Part shown: positions 1 through 6,917 of the stretch, one piece after another
Numbering within the stretch: position 1 is the stretch's first letter
Layout: each line of letters opens with the position of its first letter
Source: JAHFUI01 sp041485905
GTDB taxonomy: Bacteria > Acidobacteriota > Vicinamibacteria > Vicinamibacterales > CAVVIG01
Assembly (NCBI GenBank): GCA_041485905.1
Contig: JBGPKK010000181.1
Span: forward strand, 1 to 9,346
Direction: 5' to 3'
DNA length: 9,346 bases
Notes under the pieces: model-generated
Seen by the model: only the letters and a program-made list of their open reading frames with translations
The model's database searches: none
Told to the model about the DNA's origin: nothing
Made by a program: the position numbers and the translations under genes

Positions 1-462
1 AAAGAGACGGCTCCAGCTCGCGCTGCGAAAGGCGAACACGATGAGGGTGATCGCGCTGAGACCGACCAGCGGCGCGAACACCGAGGTCAGTACCAGGCGC
101 GTGCGCGATTGCAGCACCAGCGGGCGATAGCCGCCAACGCCCTGCACGCACAGCACACTGACGGCGGCCATCACCAGCAACACCCAGGCGACGTCGCGGA
201 TCGGGCGGGATTCGATGATCACTTCCGGCGACAACAGAGCGACCCAGGCGCCCATAGCCCCGGTGCTGTGCAACAACAGAGTCTTCAGCGTTGGCGCGAG
301 GACATAAGCGAGGCCGAATGCGCTGACCAGCGAGAGGAGATCGATCAACAGCAGGAACGCAGGCGGTTCCGCTCCGAGCGCCCGCGTCGGCGCCGTGGAT
401 GCAACGATACGATTCTCGGCGTCGGGTCCAAGCGCGACCGAAGATCTGCTGATGATCTTCAC
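1..462 (-). CDS. Polyprenyl-phosphate sugar (glycosyl-1-phosphate) transferase, N-terminal membrane part; runs off the window
   Basis: The minus-strand reading frame starts at GTG 460-462 and stays open to base 1, giving the first 154 residues; the 3' part lies outside. The start overlaps the stop of the upstream dehydrogenase as GTGA, which implies translational coupling. After a hydrophilic leader of about 34 residues come hydrophobic stretches at about 35-56, 91-110 and 123-146. These are separated by a GGYRP segment (110-114), and the part ends with an SWSRLF motif. The layout of an IDLL..FGLAYVL helix, a GxYRP turn, another helix and an SR motif resembles the N-terminal membrane region of exopolysaccharide initiating transferases (WcaJ/WbaP-like, which load sugar-1-phosphate onto undecaprenyl phosphate). 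The catalytic bacterial sugar transferase domain would be at the unseen C-terminus, so sugar specificity cannot be judged. Position after two nucleotide-sugar genes supports the role. It could be another polysaccharide membrane protein. Confidence 0.68.
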   Translation of the reverse strand, partial: MKIISRSSVALGPDAENRIVASTAPTRALGAEPPAFLLLIDLLSLVSAFGLAYVLAPTLKTLLLHSTGAMGAWVALLSPEVIIESRPIRDVAWVLLVMAAVSVLCVQGVGGYRPLVLQSRTRLVLTSVFAPLVGLSAITLIVFAFRSASWSRLF

Positions 463-1817
463 GAGGTCAACACGGCGGCGGGAGCGGCCGCGCCGCTTGG
501 GCCGGACAGCCGGACGATCGTCGGAGCGGTGAAACCCCGCAAGGCGTGGCGCGTATCGACGATCGGCGCGCCGCTGGCCACCAGCGCTTTCCAGTCGAAG
601 CTCGAATGGTCGGTGCAGATGACGAAGCAGTCGGCCGGGCGCCGGAGCGCCTCGGCCTCCGGAAGCGCTTCGAGGGCGTGACCGAGGTGTGTGAGCTGCG
701 GCACGTACGGGTCGCTGTAGGAGACAACCGCGCCCCGCTTGGCCAGCAGCTCGAGGATGTCGAGCGCGGGCGATTCGCGTATGTCGCCGACGTCGCGCTT
801 GTACGCGACGCCGTACAGATGAATGCGCGATCCGTTGATCGGCTTGCTGGCGCTGTTCAGCGCGTCGCTGATCCGTTCGACCACGTAGTCGGGCATCGAC
901 GCGTTGACATAGCCGGCGAGCTCGATGAACCGGCATTCGAACCCGTTCTGCCGCGCCTTCCACGACAGATAGAACGGATCGATCGGGATGCAGTGTCCGC
1001 CGAGCCCCGGGCCGGGGTAAAACGGCATGAAACCGAACGGCTTGGTCTTGGCGGCTTCGATGACTTCCCAGACGTCGATGTCCAGCTTGTGACACATCTG
1101 CGCGAGCTCGTTCACCAGACCGATGTTGACGGCGCGGAAGGTGTTCTCGAGCAGCTTCACCATCTCCGCAACACGAGTCGAGCTGACCGGCACGACCGTG
1201 GAGACGACCGCCGAGTAGAGCGCAACCGCGGCTTCGGTGCTCGCCGGTCCGCGTCCGCCGACGATTTTCGGAATGTTCCGCGTGGTGTGCGTGCGGTTGC
1301 CGGGATCGACGCGCTCGGGCGAGAACGCCAGGAAGAAATCGCGCTCGACGCGCAAGCCGCCGGCTTCGAGCATCGGCTGCGCAACCTCGTCGGTGGTGCC
1401 GGGATAGGTCGTCGATTCGAGGATGACGAGCTGTCCCGGCTTCAACCGCGCGGCGACATCCTCGATCGCGCGCACGACGTACGAGAGATCAGGATCTTTG
1501 GTCTTCCGCAGCGGCGTCGGCACACAGATGTCGGCGACATCCATGTCTGCCAGAAGCGCCATGTCGGTGCTGGCGCGAAGATGGCCGGAGCGGACCACCT
1601 CGGCCAGTTCCCGTTGCTCGACATCGGGAATATAGCTGCGGCCCGCGTTGATCTCGGCGACCTTCGTGACGTCGACATCGAATCCGGTCACGTGAAACCC
1701 GGCGCGCGCGAACTCGACCGCAAGCGGCAAGCCGACGTACCCGAGACCGAGGATGCCGACACGTGCCTGCTTCGTGCGAATCCGATCCAAAAGAGTTGTG
1801 ATGCCCTTGGTATCCAT
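459..1817 (-). CDS. wbpA: UDP-N-acetylhexosamine 6-dehydrogenase (nucleotide sugar dehydrogenase, WbpA/WecC type)
   Basis: This 452-residue protein is full length for the UDP-glucose/GDP-mannose dehydrogenase family, which oxidises C6 of a UDP-sugar twice with NAD+ to a uronic acid. An N-terminal Rossmann motif GLGYVG lies at 24-29, with an acidic pair after the second strand (FDVD, 46-49). FSPERVDPG (165-173) is typical of the N-acetylhexosamine-specific branch rather than UDP-glucose dehydrogenases. The central domain has EMVKLLENTFR (218-228, catalytic Lys 221) and GGHCIPIDP (273-281) with the nucleophile Cys 276. YKRDVGDIRESPA (339-351) opens the C-terminal UDP-binding domain. It starts at ATG 1815-1817, 39 bp after gmd, and its stop overlaps the following transferase gene by 4 bp, so the three form an operon. 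The product would be UDP-GlcNAcA or UDP-ManNAcA for a surface polysaccharide; which one is not decided by sequence, and the symbol is by family only. Confidence 0.9.
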   Translation of the reverse strand: MDTKGITTLLDRIRTKQARVGILGLGYVGLPLAVEFARAGFHVTGFDVDVTKVAEINAGRSYIPDVEQRELAEVVRSGHLRASTDMALLADMDVADICVPTPLRKTKDPDLSYVVRAIEDVAARLKPGQLVILESTTYPGTTDEVAQPMLEAGGLRVERDFFLAFSPERVDPGNRTHTTRNIPKIVGGRGPASTEAAVALYSAVVSTVVPVSSTRVAEMVKLLENTFRAVNIGLVNELAQMCHKLDIDVWEVIEAAKTKPFGFMPFYPGPGLGGHCIPIDPFYLSWKARQNGFECRFIELAGYVNASMPDYVVERISDALNSASKPINGSRIHLYGVAYKRDVGDIRESPALDILELLAKRGAVVSYSDPYVPQLTHLGHALEALPEAEALRRPADCFVICTDHSSFDWKALVASGAPIVDTRHALRGFTAPTIVRLSGPSGAAAPAAVLTS

Positions 1818-1856
1818 GATGTTCGAACCCGATAGGGCCGTCTGTTATCCGGCCGT

Positions 1857-2852
1857 CTATAAGATGGACAGTCGAGCGGTGTCCTGCGGCGCTTTCGCCG
1901 CGCGCTCCAGATCGGCGTCGACCATCATTTTCACCAGCCCTGGAAAATCAACCGATGGCTCCCAGCCCAGTTGACCCCGCGCCTTCGCACTATCGCCGAT
2001 AAGATGATCCACTTCGGCCGGCCGGAGCATCTTCGGGTCCTTCCGGACGTGTTTGCGCCAATCCAGGCCTGCATGACCGAACGCGATCTCAACGAGCTCG
2101 CGAACGGAGTGACTGATGCCAGTCGCAATGACGTAGTCGTCGGGGAGGTCCTGCTGGAGCATCAACCACATCCCGCGGACATAATCGCCGGCAAATCCCC
2201 AATCGCGGTGCGCATCGAGATTGCCGAGCGATAACGAATCGGCGAGACCGAGCTTGATCCGCGCCACCCCGTCGGTCACTTTGCGCGTGACGAACTCGAG
2301 CCCGCGACGAGGCGATTCGTGATTGAAGAGGATCCCCGATACGGCAAAGAGCTCGTAGCTCTCGCGATAATTCACCGTGATGTAGTGCGCGAAGGCCTTC
2401 GACACGCCGTACGGGCTGCGCGGGTAAAACGGCGTCAGCTCGGTCTGCGGCACTTCACGAACCTTGCCGAACATCTCGCTCGACGAGGCCTGGTACACGC
2501 GGATCTTGGAATCCACGTGGCGGATCGCCTCTAATACCCGCGTCACTCCCTGCGCGTTGAACTCGCCGGTCAGCATCGGCTGATCCCACGAGGCAGGCAC
2601 GTAGGACATCGCCGCAAGGTTGTAGAGCTCGTGCGGACGGACCTCGTCCACGAGGCGAATCAGCGACAACTGATCCAGAAGATCGGCCGGCCGCAGCGTG
2701 ATCCGATCGAGCAGGTGCTGAATGCGCCAGAGGTTCGGCGCGCTCGACCGCCGGACCATCCCGACGACTTCGTACCCTTTCGAAAGCAGCAGTTCGGCGA
2801 GGTAGGATCCGTCCTGACCGGTGATCCCAGTGATAATGGCCCGTTTAGACAT
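1857..2852 (-). CDS. gmd: GDP-mannose 4,6-dehydratase
   Basis: This is a short-chain dehydrogenase-type nucleotide sugar enzyme of 331 residues. It converts GDP-D-mannose to GDP-4-keto-6-deoxymannose, the precursor of GDP-fucose, GDP-rhamnose and GDP-perosamine. The NADP-binding glycine motif GITGQDG is at 9-15, the active-site region SSSEMFG at 123-129, and the catalytic pair Y148/K152 in YGVSK. The family signatures FNHESPRRG (176-184), GNLDAHRDWG (210-219) and RPAEVD (277-282) are all present and fit GMD better than GalE or RmlB. I chose ATG 2850-2852 because the protein then begins MSKRAIITGITGQDG, matching the family. A TTG at 2891 would add 13 unlikely residues. It is the first gene of a three-gene minus-strand operon, with a good promoter about 60 bp upstream. 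The ribosome binding site is weak (purine-rich ACGAAAAAA). No 4-reductase or epimerase partner is visible in the window. Confidence 0.93.
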   Translation of the reverse strand: MSKRAIITGITGQDGSYLAELLLSKGYEVVGMVRRSSAPNLWRIQHLLDRITLRPADLLDQLSLIRLVDEVRPHELYNLAAMSYVPASWDQPMLTGEFNAQGVTRVLEAIRHVDSKIRVYQASSSEMFGKVREVPQTELTPFYPRSPYGVSKAFAHYITVNYRESYELFAVSGILFNHESPRRGLEFVTRKVTDGVARIKLGLADSLSLGNLDAHRDWGFAGDYVRGMWLMLQQDLPDDYVIATGISHSVRELVEIAFGHAGLDWRKHVRKDPKMLRPAEVDHLIGDSAKARGQLGWEPSVDFPGLVKMMVDADLERAAKAPQDTARLSIL

Positions 2853-2910
2853 GAATTTTTTCGTGAGACCGGCCGCGCCAGTATCTCCCAACCGGCGTGC
2901 AAAGTGCGCA

Positions 2911-2940
2911 ATTTTATGAAGTTACGGGCGCGAAGGTCAA
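2911..2940 (-). promoter_or_regulatory. Predicted sigma70-type promoter for the gmd operon
   Basis: On the minus strand, TTGACC (2935-2940) is followed by an 18-bp spacer and TAAAAT (2911-2916). Each hexamer differs from the sigma70 consensus at one position. It lies in a locally AT-richer patch of the divergent gap between gmd and the oxidoreductase gene. Initiation would fall near 2904, leaving a leader of about 50 nt before the gmd start. No comparably good promoter was seen facing the plus-strand gene; TAACAT at 2957-2962 is a weak candidate without a good -35 element. Confidence 0.6.
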
Positions 2941-2996
2941 GCTCGGTAGTGGGTCGTAACATACCCTCCACCTCAAGCTCGTGACGTGCCCGGATC

Positions 2997-3003
2997 GGTG
3001 GAG
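2997..3003 (+). promoter_or_regulatory. Shine-Dalgarno sequence of the LhgO-like gene
   Basis: GGTGGAG sits 8 nt before ATG 3012-3014. This purine-rich match to the anti-Shine-Dalgarno sequence fixes that ATG as the start. The resulting protein begins directly with the FAD-binding strand. Confidence 0.6.
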
Positions 3004-3011
3004 CTGACAAC

Positions 3012-4103
3012 ATGGAGCAGATTGATGTCGCCGTGGTCGGCGGCGGCGTAACAGGCCTGGCGGCCGCGCGAGCGATCGCCGCCGGCGGCTCGTCGACCTG
3101 CGTGCTCGAGCGCCACGCGCGGCCGGGGCTCGACACGAGCACCCACAACAGCGGCGTCATCCACGGCGGCATGTACTACCCGCAGGGGACGCTGAAGGGC
3201 CGGCTGTGCGTCGAAGGCCGTCGCCTGCTGTACGCGTTTTGCGCGGCCCACAACGTTCCTCACGCTCGCTGCGGCAAGCTGATCGTCGCCCAGGACGAAG
3301 CCGAAGTGACGGAGCTCGAAGCGCTGTGGCGCCGGGGAATCGCCAATGGGGTCGAAGAGCTGGATCTCGTCGATCGCCACTTCATCGGGCGCCGCGAGCC
3401 CGCCGTACGCGCGGCCGCCGCGCTGTTCTCGCCCGAGACGGGAATCATCGACGCGGAGCAGCTCGTAAAGGCACTGCTGCAGACCGCTCGAGCGTCGGGC
3501 GTCGCGTTCCTGCCGGGCACACGCCTGATTGCTGCGGACCGCGAGCCAGACGGCATGCGCCTGCGGACCGAACGCGAAACCATTCTCGCGGGAACCGTCG
3601 TCAACGCCGCGGGCCTTTACGCCGATGAGGTCTCGCGGATGTTGGGCGGCGAGTCGTTCACGATTTACCCGTGCCGGGGCGAATACGCCGAGCTCGTCCC
3701 CGCAAAGCGCTCGCTGGTGAACGGGCTCGTCTACCCGCTGCCCCACGTGCATGGACTCGGCGTGCACGTGACGCGCACCATTGGCGGCGCGGTCACCTTC
3801 GGACCGACGGCCCGCTATCAGGACCGAAAGGACGACTACGAGAGCGAGCGGATGCCGGTTGAGGATTTCGTCGAGCCGGCACAGCGGCTGCTGCCCGACG
3901 TGACGCTTGCCGATTTGCGCCTGGCCGGCAGCGGCATCCGCCCGAAGCTGCATCCGGCGACCGAGTCTTTCGCCGATTTCATGATTCGTCGCGATCGCAT
4001 CAATCCGGCGGTCGTGCACGCCGCCGGCATCGAATCGCCTGGACTGACGGCGTGTCTGGCGATCGGCAACCTGGTGAGCGAGATCATTGCGGCCGCCGAT
4101 TAG
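3012..4103 (+). CDS. lhgO: FAD-dependent oxidoreductase, L-2-hydroxyglutarate oxidase/dehydrogenase (LhgO/L2HGDH) family
   Basis: This 363-residue protein of the DAO/glycine-oxidase fold begins with the dinucleotide motif VAVVGGGVTGLAAARAIA (6-23) and an acidic residue for the FAD ribose (VLER, E33). Features shared with L-2-hydroxyglutarate oxidases are THNSGVIHGGMYY (44-56), VNAAGLYAD (197-205), PCRGEY (220-225), YPLPHVHGLGVHVT (241-254), AGSGIRPKL (305-313) and the C-terminal FAD-contacting GIESPGLTACLAIG (339-352). Such enzymes oxidise L-2-hydroxyglutarate to 2-oxoglutarate, passing electrons to oxygen or to quinone. It is shorter than E. coli LhgO (about 420 residues), mainly at the C-terminus, so substrate assignment is by family only; another 2-hydroxyacid is possible. 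It is the only plus-strand gene here, with its own ribosome binding site. It is divergent from gmd and overlaps the 3' end of rfbD by 20 bp tail to tail, so it is probably an independent transcription unit. Confidence 0.85.
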   Translation: MEQIDVAVVGGGVTGLAAARAIAAGGSSTCVLERHARPGLDTSTHNSGVIHGGMYYPQGTLKGRLCVEGRRLLYAFCAAHNVPHARCGKLIVAQDEAEVTELEALWRRGIANGVEELDLVDRHFIGRREPAVRAAAALFSPETGIIDAEQLVKALLQTARASGVAFLPGTRLIAADREPDGMRLRTERETILAGTVVNAAGLYADEVSRMLGGESFTIYPCRGEYAELVPAKRSLVNGLVYPLPHVHGLGVHVTRTIGGAVTFGPTARYQDRKDDYESERMPVEDFVEPAQRLLPDVTLADLRLAGSGIRPKLHPATESFADFMIRRDRINPAVVHAAGIESPGLTACLAIGNLVSEIIAAAD

Positions 4104-4983
4104 TGCGCATCGACTGCACGTACCGTTCGAGCGCGTCCTGCCACGGCGGCATCACGACGCCAGCCGACGCCAGCTTCTGATTCGAAAGCGCACAGTATTG
4201 CGGACGCCCGGCGCGCAGCGTCACGCTTGCCATACGGACCGCACGCAATCGTCCGCCTCCGCCCAGGTGGCGCGAGAGCTCTTGCGCCAACTCGAGCCAT
4301 GTGCAGCTGCCCGAGTTGACGCAGTGATATAAACCCGCCGGCACTTCATGTTCGATAAGCTGGCGCGTCGCTCGCGCCGCATCGACGACGTACGTGGGAG
4401 ACACCGTGCGGTCTTCGAACACGACCGCCTCTTCGCCCGCCACGAGCTTCTTCGTGATTCCCTCGACGCTGCCTTTCGCACGCGTTCCGGGTGCGCAGCC
4501 AAACAGGCTCTCGACGCGTAAGACGTACCATCGCCGCGCATCGGCGGCGAACCATTCGCCCAGCAGCTTCGAGGCGGCATAGACCGAACGCGGATCCGGA
4601 TGATCGTCCTCGGTGTAGGGCGCCGTCGCCGTGCCGTCGAACACGAAGTCGGTACTGTAGTGGACCAGGACGGCGTCAATCGCCGCCGCGCTGGCCGCCA
4701 GTGCGCGAACAGCGAACGCGTTGACGTTCAGCGCCTGGATGGGGTGATCTTCCGCACCGTCGACATCGTTGTCCGCGGCGCAATTGATGATGACGTTCGG
4801 CCGCAGCCGTTCCATGGCGGCCCTGACCGCGGCGTCATCGCAGATGTCGAGATCACCGCGAACCAGGGGAATGACCTCGTGCCCGGCGGCTTGCCCGCCG
4901 AAGCCCGTAGGGCGGAGGCGGGCAAATTCGCGGACGACTGCGGCCCCGAGTTGCCCTCGCGCGCCTGTTACCGCGATCCGCAT
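4084..4983 (-). CDS. rfbD: dTDP-4-dehydrorhamnose reductase (RmlD family)
   Basis: This 299-residue NAD(P)H-dependent reductase of the RmlD-substrate-binding family carries out the last step of dTDP-L-rhamnose synthesis. The Rossmann motif GARGQLG is at 7-13. NCAADNDVDGAED (67-79) matches the family N.AA.T.VD.AE stretch. STDFVFDG (110-117), catalytic Y135/K139 in YAASK, DRTVSPTYVVD (191-201), GLYHCVNSG (217-225) and RAGRPQYCALS (257-267) follow in the expected order. The start is ATG 4981-4983, overlapping the stop of the upstream symporter gene as TGATG. Residues about 22-33, between the first helix and the second strand, are an extra Gly-rich segment encoded by a palindromic repeat (separate entry). 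The usual partners rfbA, rfbB and rfbC are absent, so it may be a stand-alone member acting on another dTDP- or NDP-4-keto sugar. The 3' end overlaps the convergent oxidoreductase gene by 20 bp. Confidence 0.88.
   Translation of the reverse strand: MRIAVTGARGQLGAAVVREFARLRPTGFGGQAAGHEVIPLVRGDLDICDDAAVRAAMERLRPNVIINCAADNDVDGAEDHPIQALNVNAFAVRALAASAAAIDAVLVHYSTDFVFDGTATAPYTEDDHPDPRSVYAASKLLGEWFAADARRWYVLRVESLFGCAPGTRAKGSVEGITKKLVAGEEAVVFEDRTVSPTYVVDAARATRQLIEHEVPAGLYHCVNSGSCTWLELAQELSRHLGGGGRLRAVRMASVTLRAGRPQYCALSNQKLASAGVVMPPWQDALERYVQSMRTNRRPQ
4891..4925 (-). repeat. Palindromic repeat element inserted in frame in rfbD
   Basis: The 35-bp element has perfect 9-bp outer arms TTGCCCGCC/GGCGGGCAA. 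Inside them is a 3-nt mismatch on each side, then a second stem GCCC/GGGC around a TAC loop. It encodes rfbD residues 20-31 (F-A-R-L-R-P-T-G-F-G-G-Q) without breaking the frame. In RmlD proteins this position is a short turn before the G-H-E-V type strand, so roughly 12 residues look additional. Its TCCGCCCTACG module also occurs in the intergenic repeat cluster at 8669-8679, which points to a dispersed element rather than chance base composition. Confidence 0.72.
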
Positions 4984-6275
4984 CACGCAGCCTTGCGGCC
5001 GCGCTCGGTCACGAACGCTTTCATCCGGGCATCGTCGAACACGCCTTCCCAGCGCGCGACGACCGCCGTGGCGATGCAGTTTCCCATCACGTTCACGGCG
5101 GTGCGCCCCATGTCCATGATCTGGTCGATGCCGAGGAGGATCGCGGCGCCCTCCAGCGGGAGCCCGAACTGCGCGAGCGTCGCGGTCAGCACGACGAGGG
5201 CCGCGCGCGGCACGCCGGCGACGCCTTTGCTCGTCAGCATCAGCGTCAGCATCATCACGATCTGCTGACCGAAGGTCATCTGCACGCCCGCGAGCTGGGC
5301 GACGAACATGCTCGCAAGCGAAAGATACAGCGTCGACCCATCGAGGTTGAAGCTGTAGCCGGTCGGCAACACGAACCCGACGATGTTCTTCGGGACACCG
5401 AACCGCTCCATCACTTCGAACGCCTTGGGCAACGCGGCTTCCGAGCTCGCAGTCGTGAACGCGATCAGAAACGGTTCGCGAATGGCCGCCGCAAAGGTGA
5501 AGAACGGGACGCGAATGAGATACGACACGGCGCCGAGCACGATGATCGCGAAAATCGCGAGGCCCAGATACATCAACGCGATGAGCTTTCCCAGCGTGAA
5601 GAGGACGGCGAGGCCCCGGCCGCCGACCGTTGCGGCGATCGCGGCACACACGCCGATGGGCGCGAACCGCATGACGTAGCCGGTGACCATGAACATCGCC
5701 TGCGCCGTGCTGTCGAGCAGATCGACGATCGGCCGTCCCTTCGCACCGATGGCCGCTACAGAGAGACCGAAGAACGTCGAGAAGACGACCACCTGCAGGA
5801 CGTCGCCGCGCGCCATCGCGTCGATGACAGAAGTCGGAAACAAATGCAGGAACATGTCCCAGGCGTGCTGCTGGTTCTGCGACAGCGTCGCGACCGCCGA
5901 AGGATCACCGCTGATGGAGACGGCCAGGCCAGCGCCGGGCTTGAACACATTCGCGAGTCCGAGCCCGAGGACGAGCGCGATCGTCGTCGCCGCCTCGAAG
6001 TAGATGATGGCCTTGAGCCCGATGCGCCCCATCGCTCGGAGATTGCCGGAGCCGGCAATGCAGACGACGAGGGTCGAAAACACCAGGGGGACGACGATCA
6101 TCTTGATCAGCCGCAGGAAGGCATCGGCCAGCGGCTTGATCGCGACGCCGAACCGGGGCCACACGGAGCCGACCACGATGCCCAGCAACAAGCCGACCAC
6201 GATCTGCGTCGTCAGGTCCGGCACGCGGCGGCGCCGGACTGAACGGCTGTGACCGAGGTCGGTGGTGGCGGGCAT
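4983..6275 (-). CDS. Dicarboxylate/amino acid:cation symporter (GltP/GltT/DctA family), probably acidic amino acid type
   Basis: This 430-residue inner-membrane protein is full length for the SLC1-like family, which imports glutamate, aspartate or C4-dicarboxylates with Na+ or H+. It is hydrophobic throughout with several transmembrane helices. The hairpin and ligand motifs are in order: TTASSEAALP (274-283, HP1), SFNLDGSTLY (308-317, TM7 cation site), TSKGVAGVPRA (348-358, HP2) and DQIMDMGRTAVNVMGN (384-399, TM8). D384, D388, R391 and N395 have the spacing of GltPh D390, D394, R397 and N401. The aspartate that binds the substrate amino group is kept (D388), whereas DctA lacks it, so an acidic amino acid substrate is inferred over a pure dicarboxylate. 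NLDG is shared with DctA, which leaves doubt. The start at ATG 6273-6275 gives a short basic leader before TM1. It is 48 bp after smpB, and its stop codon overlaps the rfbD start, so the two are co-translated although functionally unrelated. Confidence 0.9.
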   Translation of the reverse strand: MPATTDLGHSRSVRRRRVPDLTTQIVVGLLLGIVVGSVWPRFGVAIKPLADAFLRLIKMIVVPLVFSTLVVCIAGSGNLRAMGRIGLKAIIYFEAATTIALVLGLGLANVFKPGAGLAVSISGDPSAVATLSQNQQHAWDMFLHLFPTSVIDAMARGDVLQVVVFSTFFGLSVAAIGAKGRPIVDLLDSTAQAMFMVTGYVMRFAPIGVCAAIAATVGGRGLAVLFTLGKLIALMYLGLAIFAIIVLGAVSYLIRVPFFTFAAAIREPFLIAFTTASSEAALPKAFEVMERFGVPKNIVGFVLPTGYSFNLDGSTLYLSLASMFVAQLAGVQMTFGQQIVMMLTLMLTSKGVAGVPRAALVVLTATLAQFGLPLEGAAILLGIDQIMDMGRTAVNVMGNCIATAVVARWEGVFDDARMKAFVTERGRKAA

Positions 6276-6323
6276 GGAGCGTTATTGTGCCACGGCGGAG
6301 TGCGTGGCGTGGCTCATCGTTGA

Positions 6324-6803
6324 TTATCGGCGGCTGGCTTTCACGGCGGCTCGAGTCTCGCGGTCGGTCTCGCGCTTCTTGATCGTCTCGCGCTTGTCGT
6401 ATTCTTTCTTGCCCTTCGCCAGGCTGACGGCCACCTTCACCTTGCCGTTCTTGAAATACATCCGCACGGGCACAAGCGTCATGCCCTTCTCGACGGTCTT
6501 GCCGATGAGTTTTTGAATCTCGTTCCGATGAAGCAGCAGCTTGCGACGCCGCAGCGGCTCGTGTTCGGCGTAGCCGCGATGGCTGTACGGGCTGATGTTC
6601 ACGTTGTACAGGAACACCTCGCCATCGTCGATCCGCGCAAAGCTGTCGCGGAGGTTGACGCGGCCTTCCCGGATCGCCTTGACCTCGGTGCCGAGGAGCG
6701 CGACCCCGGCCTCGAACGACTCGAGGAGATGGTAGTCGTGGAACGCCTTGCGGTTCTCCGCGATGTTGGCTTGCGCGAGCTCCCGCTCGGTTTTCTCTTT
6801 CAT
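6324..6803 (-). CDS. smpB: SsrA-binding protein SmpB
   Basis: This 159-residue small basic protein binds tmRNA and delivers it to stalled ribosomes for trans-translation. The conserved N-terminal part is AENRKAFHDYHLLESFEAG (15-33), then the RNA-binding GTEVKAIREGR (38-48) and the VFLYNVNISPY strand (63-73). The C-terminal signature LAKGKKEYDKR (128-138) is followed by a basic tail rich in Lys, Arg and Glu, which in the family inserts into the mRNA channel. Length and motif order are those of a normal SmpB. It begins at ATG 6801-6803 with only a weak purine stretch upstream and follows a 122-bp repeat-rich gap after pdxA. No tmRNA (ssrA) gene was recognised in the window. Confidence 0.97.
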   Translation of the reverse strand: MKEKTERELAQANIAENRKAFHDYHLLESFEAGVALLGTEVKAIREGRVNLRDSFARIDDGEVFLYNVNISPYSHRGYAEHEPLRRRKLLLHRNEIQKLIGKTVEKGMTLVPVRMYFKNGKVKVAVSLAKGKKEYDKRETIKKRETDRETRAAVKASRR

Positions 6804-6824
6804 TGATTCACGGTCCGGATCGCC

Positions 6825-6842
6825 GTCCGGCTGAAGCCGGAC
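6825..6842. repeat. Short palindrome with GGCTGAAGCC core (upstream of smpB)
   Basis: GTCCGGCT and AGCCGGAC are perfect 8-bp arms around a 2-nt GA centre. The core GGCTGAAGCC is the same as that of the palindrome at 6917-6936, which has different outer arms. Such variable-arm, constant-core palindromes look like REP-type dispersed repeats. It falls in the smpB leader, where the RNA hairpin could affect message stability or translation. No U-tract follows on either strand, so it is not an obvious intrinsic terminator. Confidence 0.55.
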
Positions 6843-6880
6843 ACTATGTACGATTCACGTCGGCAGCCCTGACGGGCCGC

Positions 6881-6917
6881 CCCACACCTGTGGCCGGGGC
6901 TTTCCCACACTTGTGGC
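6881..6917. repeat. Two near-identical 14-bp copies, each a small palindrome (CCACA-NN-TGTGG)
   Basis: CCCACACCTGTGGC (6881-6894) and CCCACACTTGTGGC (6904-6917) differ at one base, and their starts are 23 bp apart. Each contains CCACA-N2-TGTGG. They sit between the two GGCTGAAGCC-core palindromes in the pdxA-smpB gap. They may be parts of one composite intergenic repeat, or a two-site operator on one helix face; the sequence alone cannot separate these. Confidence 0.5.

Noticed and set aside
546..1835. Long plus-strand open frame of 429 codons opposite the UDP-sugar dehydrogenase
   Set aside because: It mirrors a clearly conserved minus-strand enzyme. Its translation is Arg/Asp-rich with no recognisable motif, as is typical of antisense frames in GC-rich DNA.
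1836..1858. Direct repeat GGCCGTCT (1836-1843 and 1851-1858) in the gmd-dehydrogenase gap
   Set aside because: Only 8 bp in GC-rich sequence, with no symmetry or known site; probably chance.
2853..2891. TTG start for gmd 13 codons upstream
   Set aside because: The family N-terminus matches the ATG at 2850-2852. The extra residues have no homology support and no Shine-Dalgarno sequence was seen.
2973..4019. Minus-strand open frame of 348 codons opposite the LhgO-like gene
   Set aside because: It is the complement of a gene with clear FAD-binding and family motifs. Its own translation shows no family signature and no start context.
4984..5649. Upstream extension of the rfbD frame across the symporter gene
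   Set aside because: The frame is open only through high GC. The translation is Arg-rich nonsense until MRIAVTGARGQLG, and the symporter occupies this DNA with strong family motifs.
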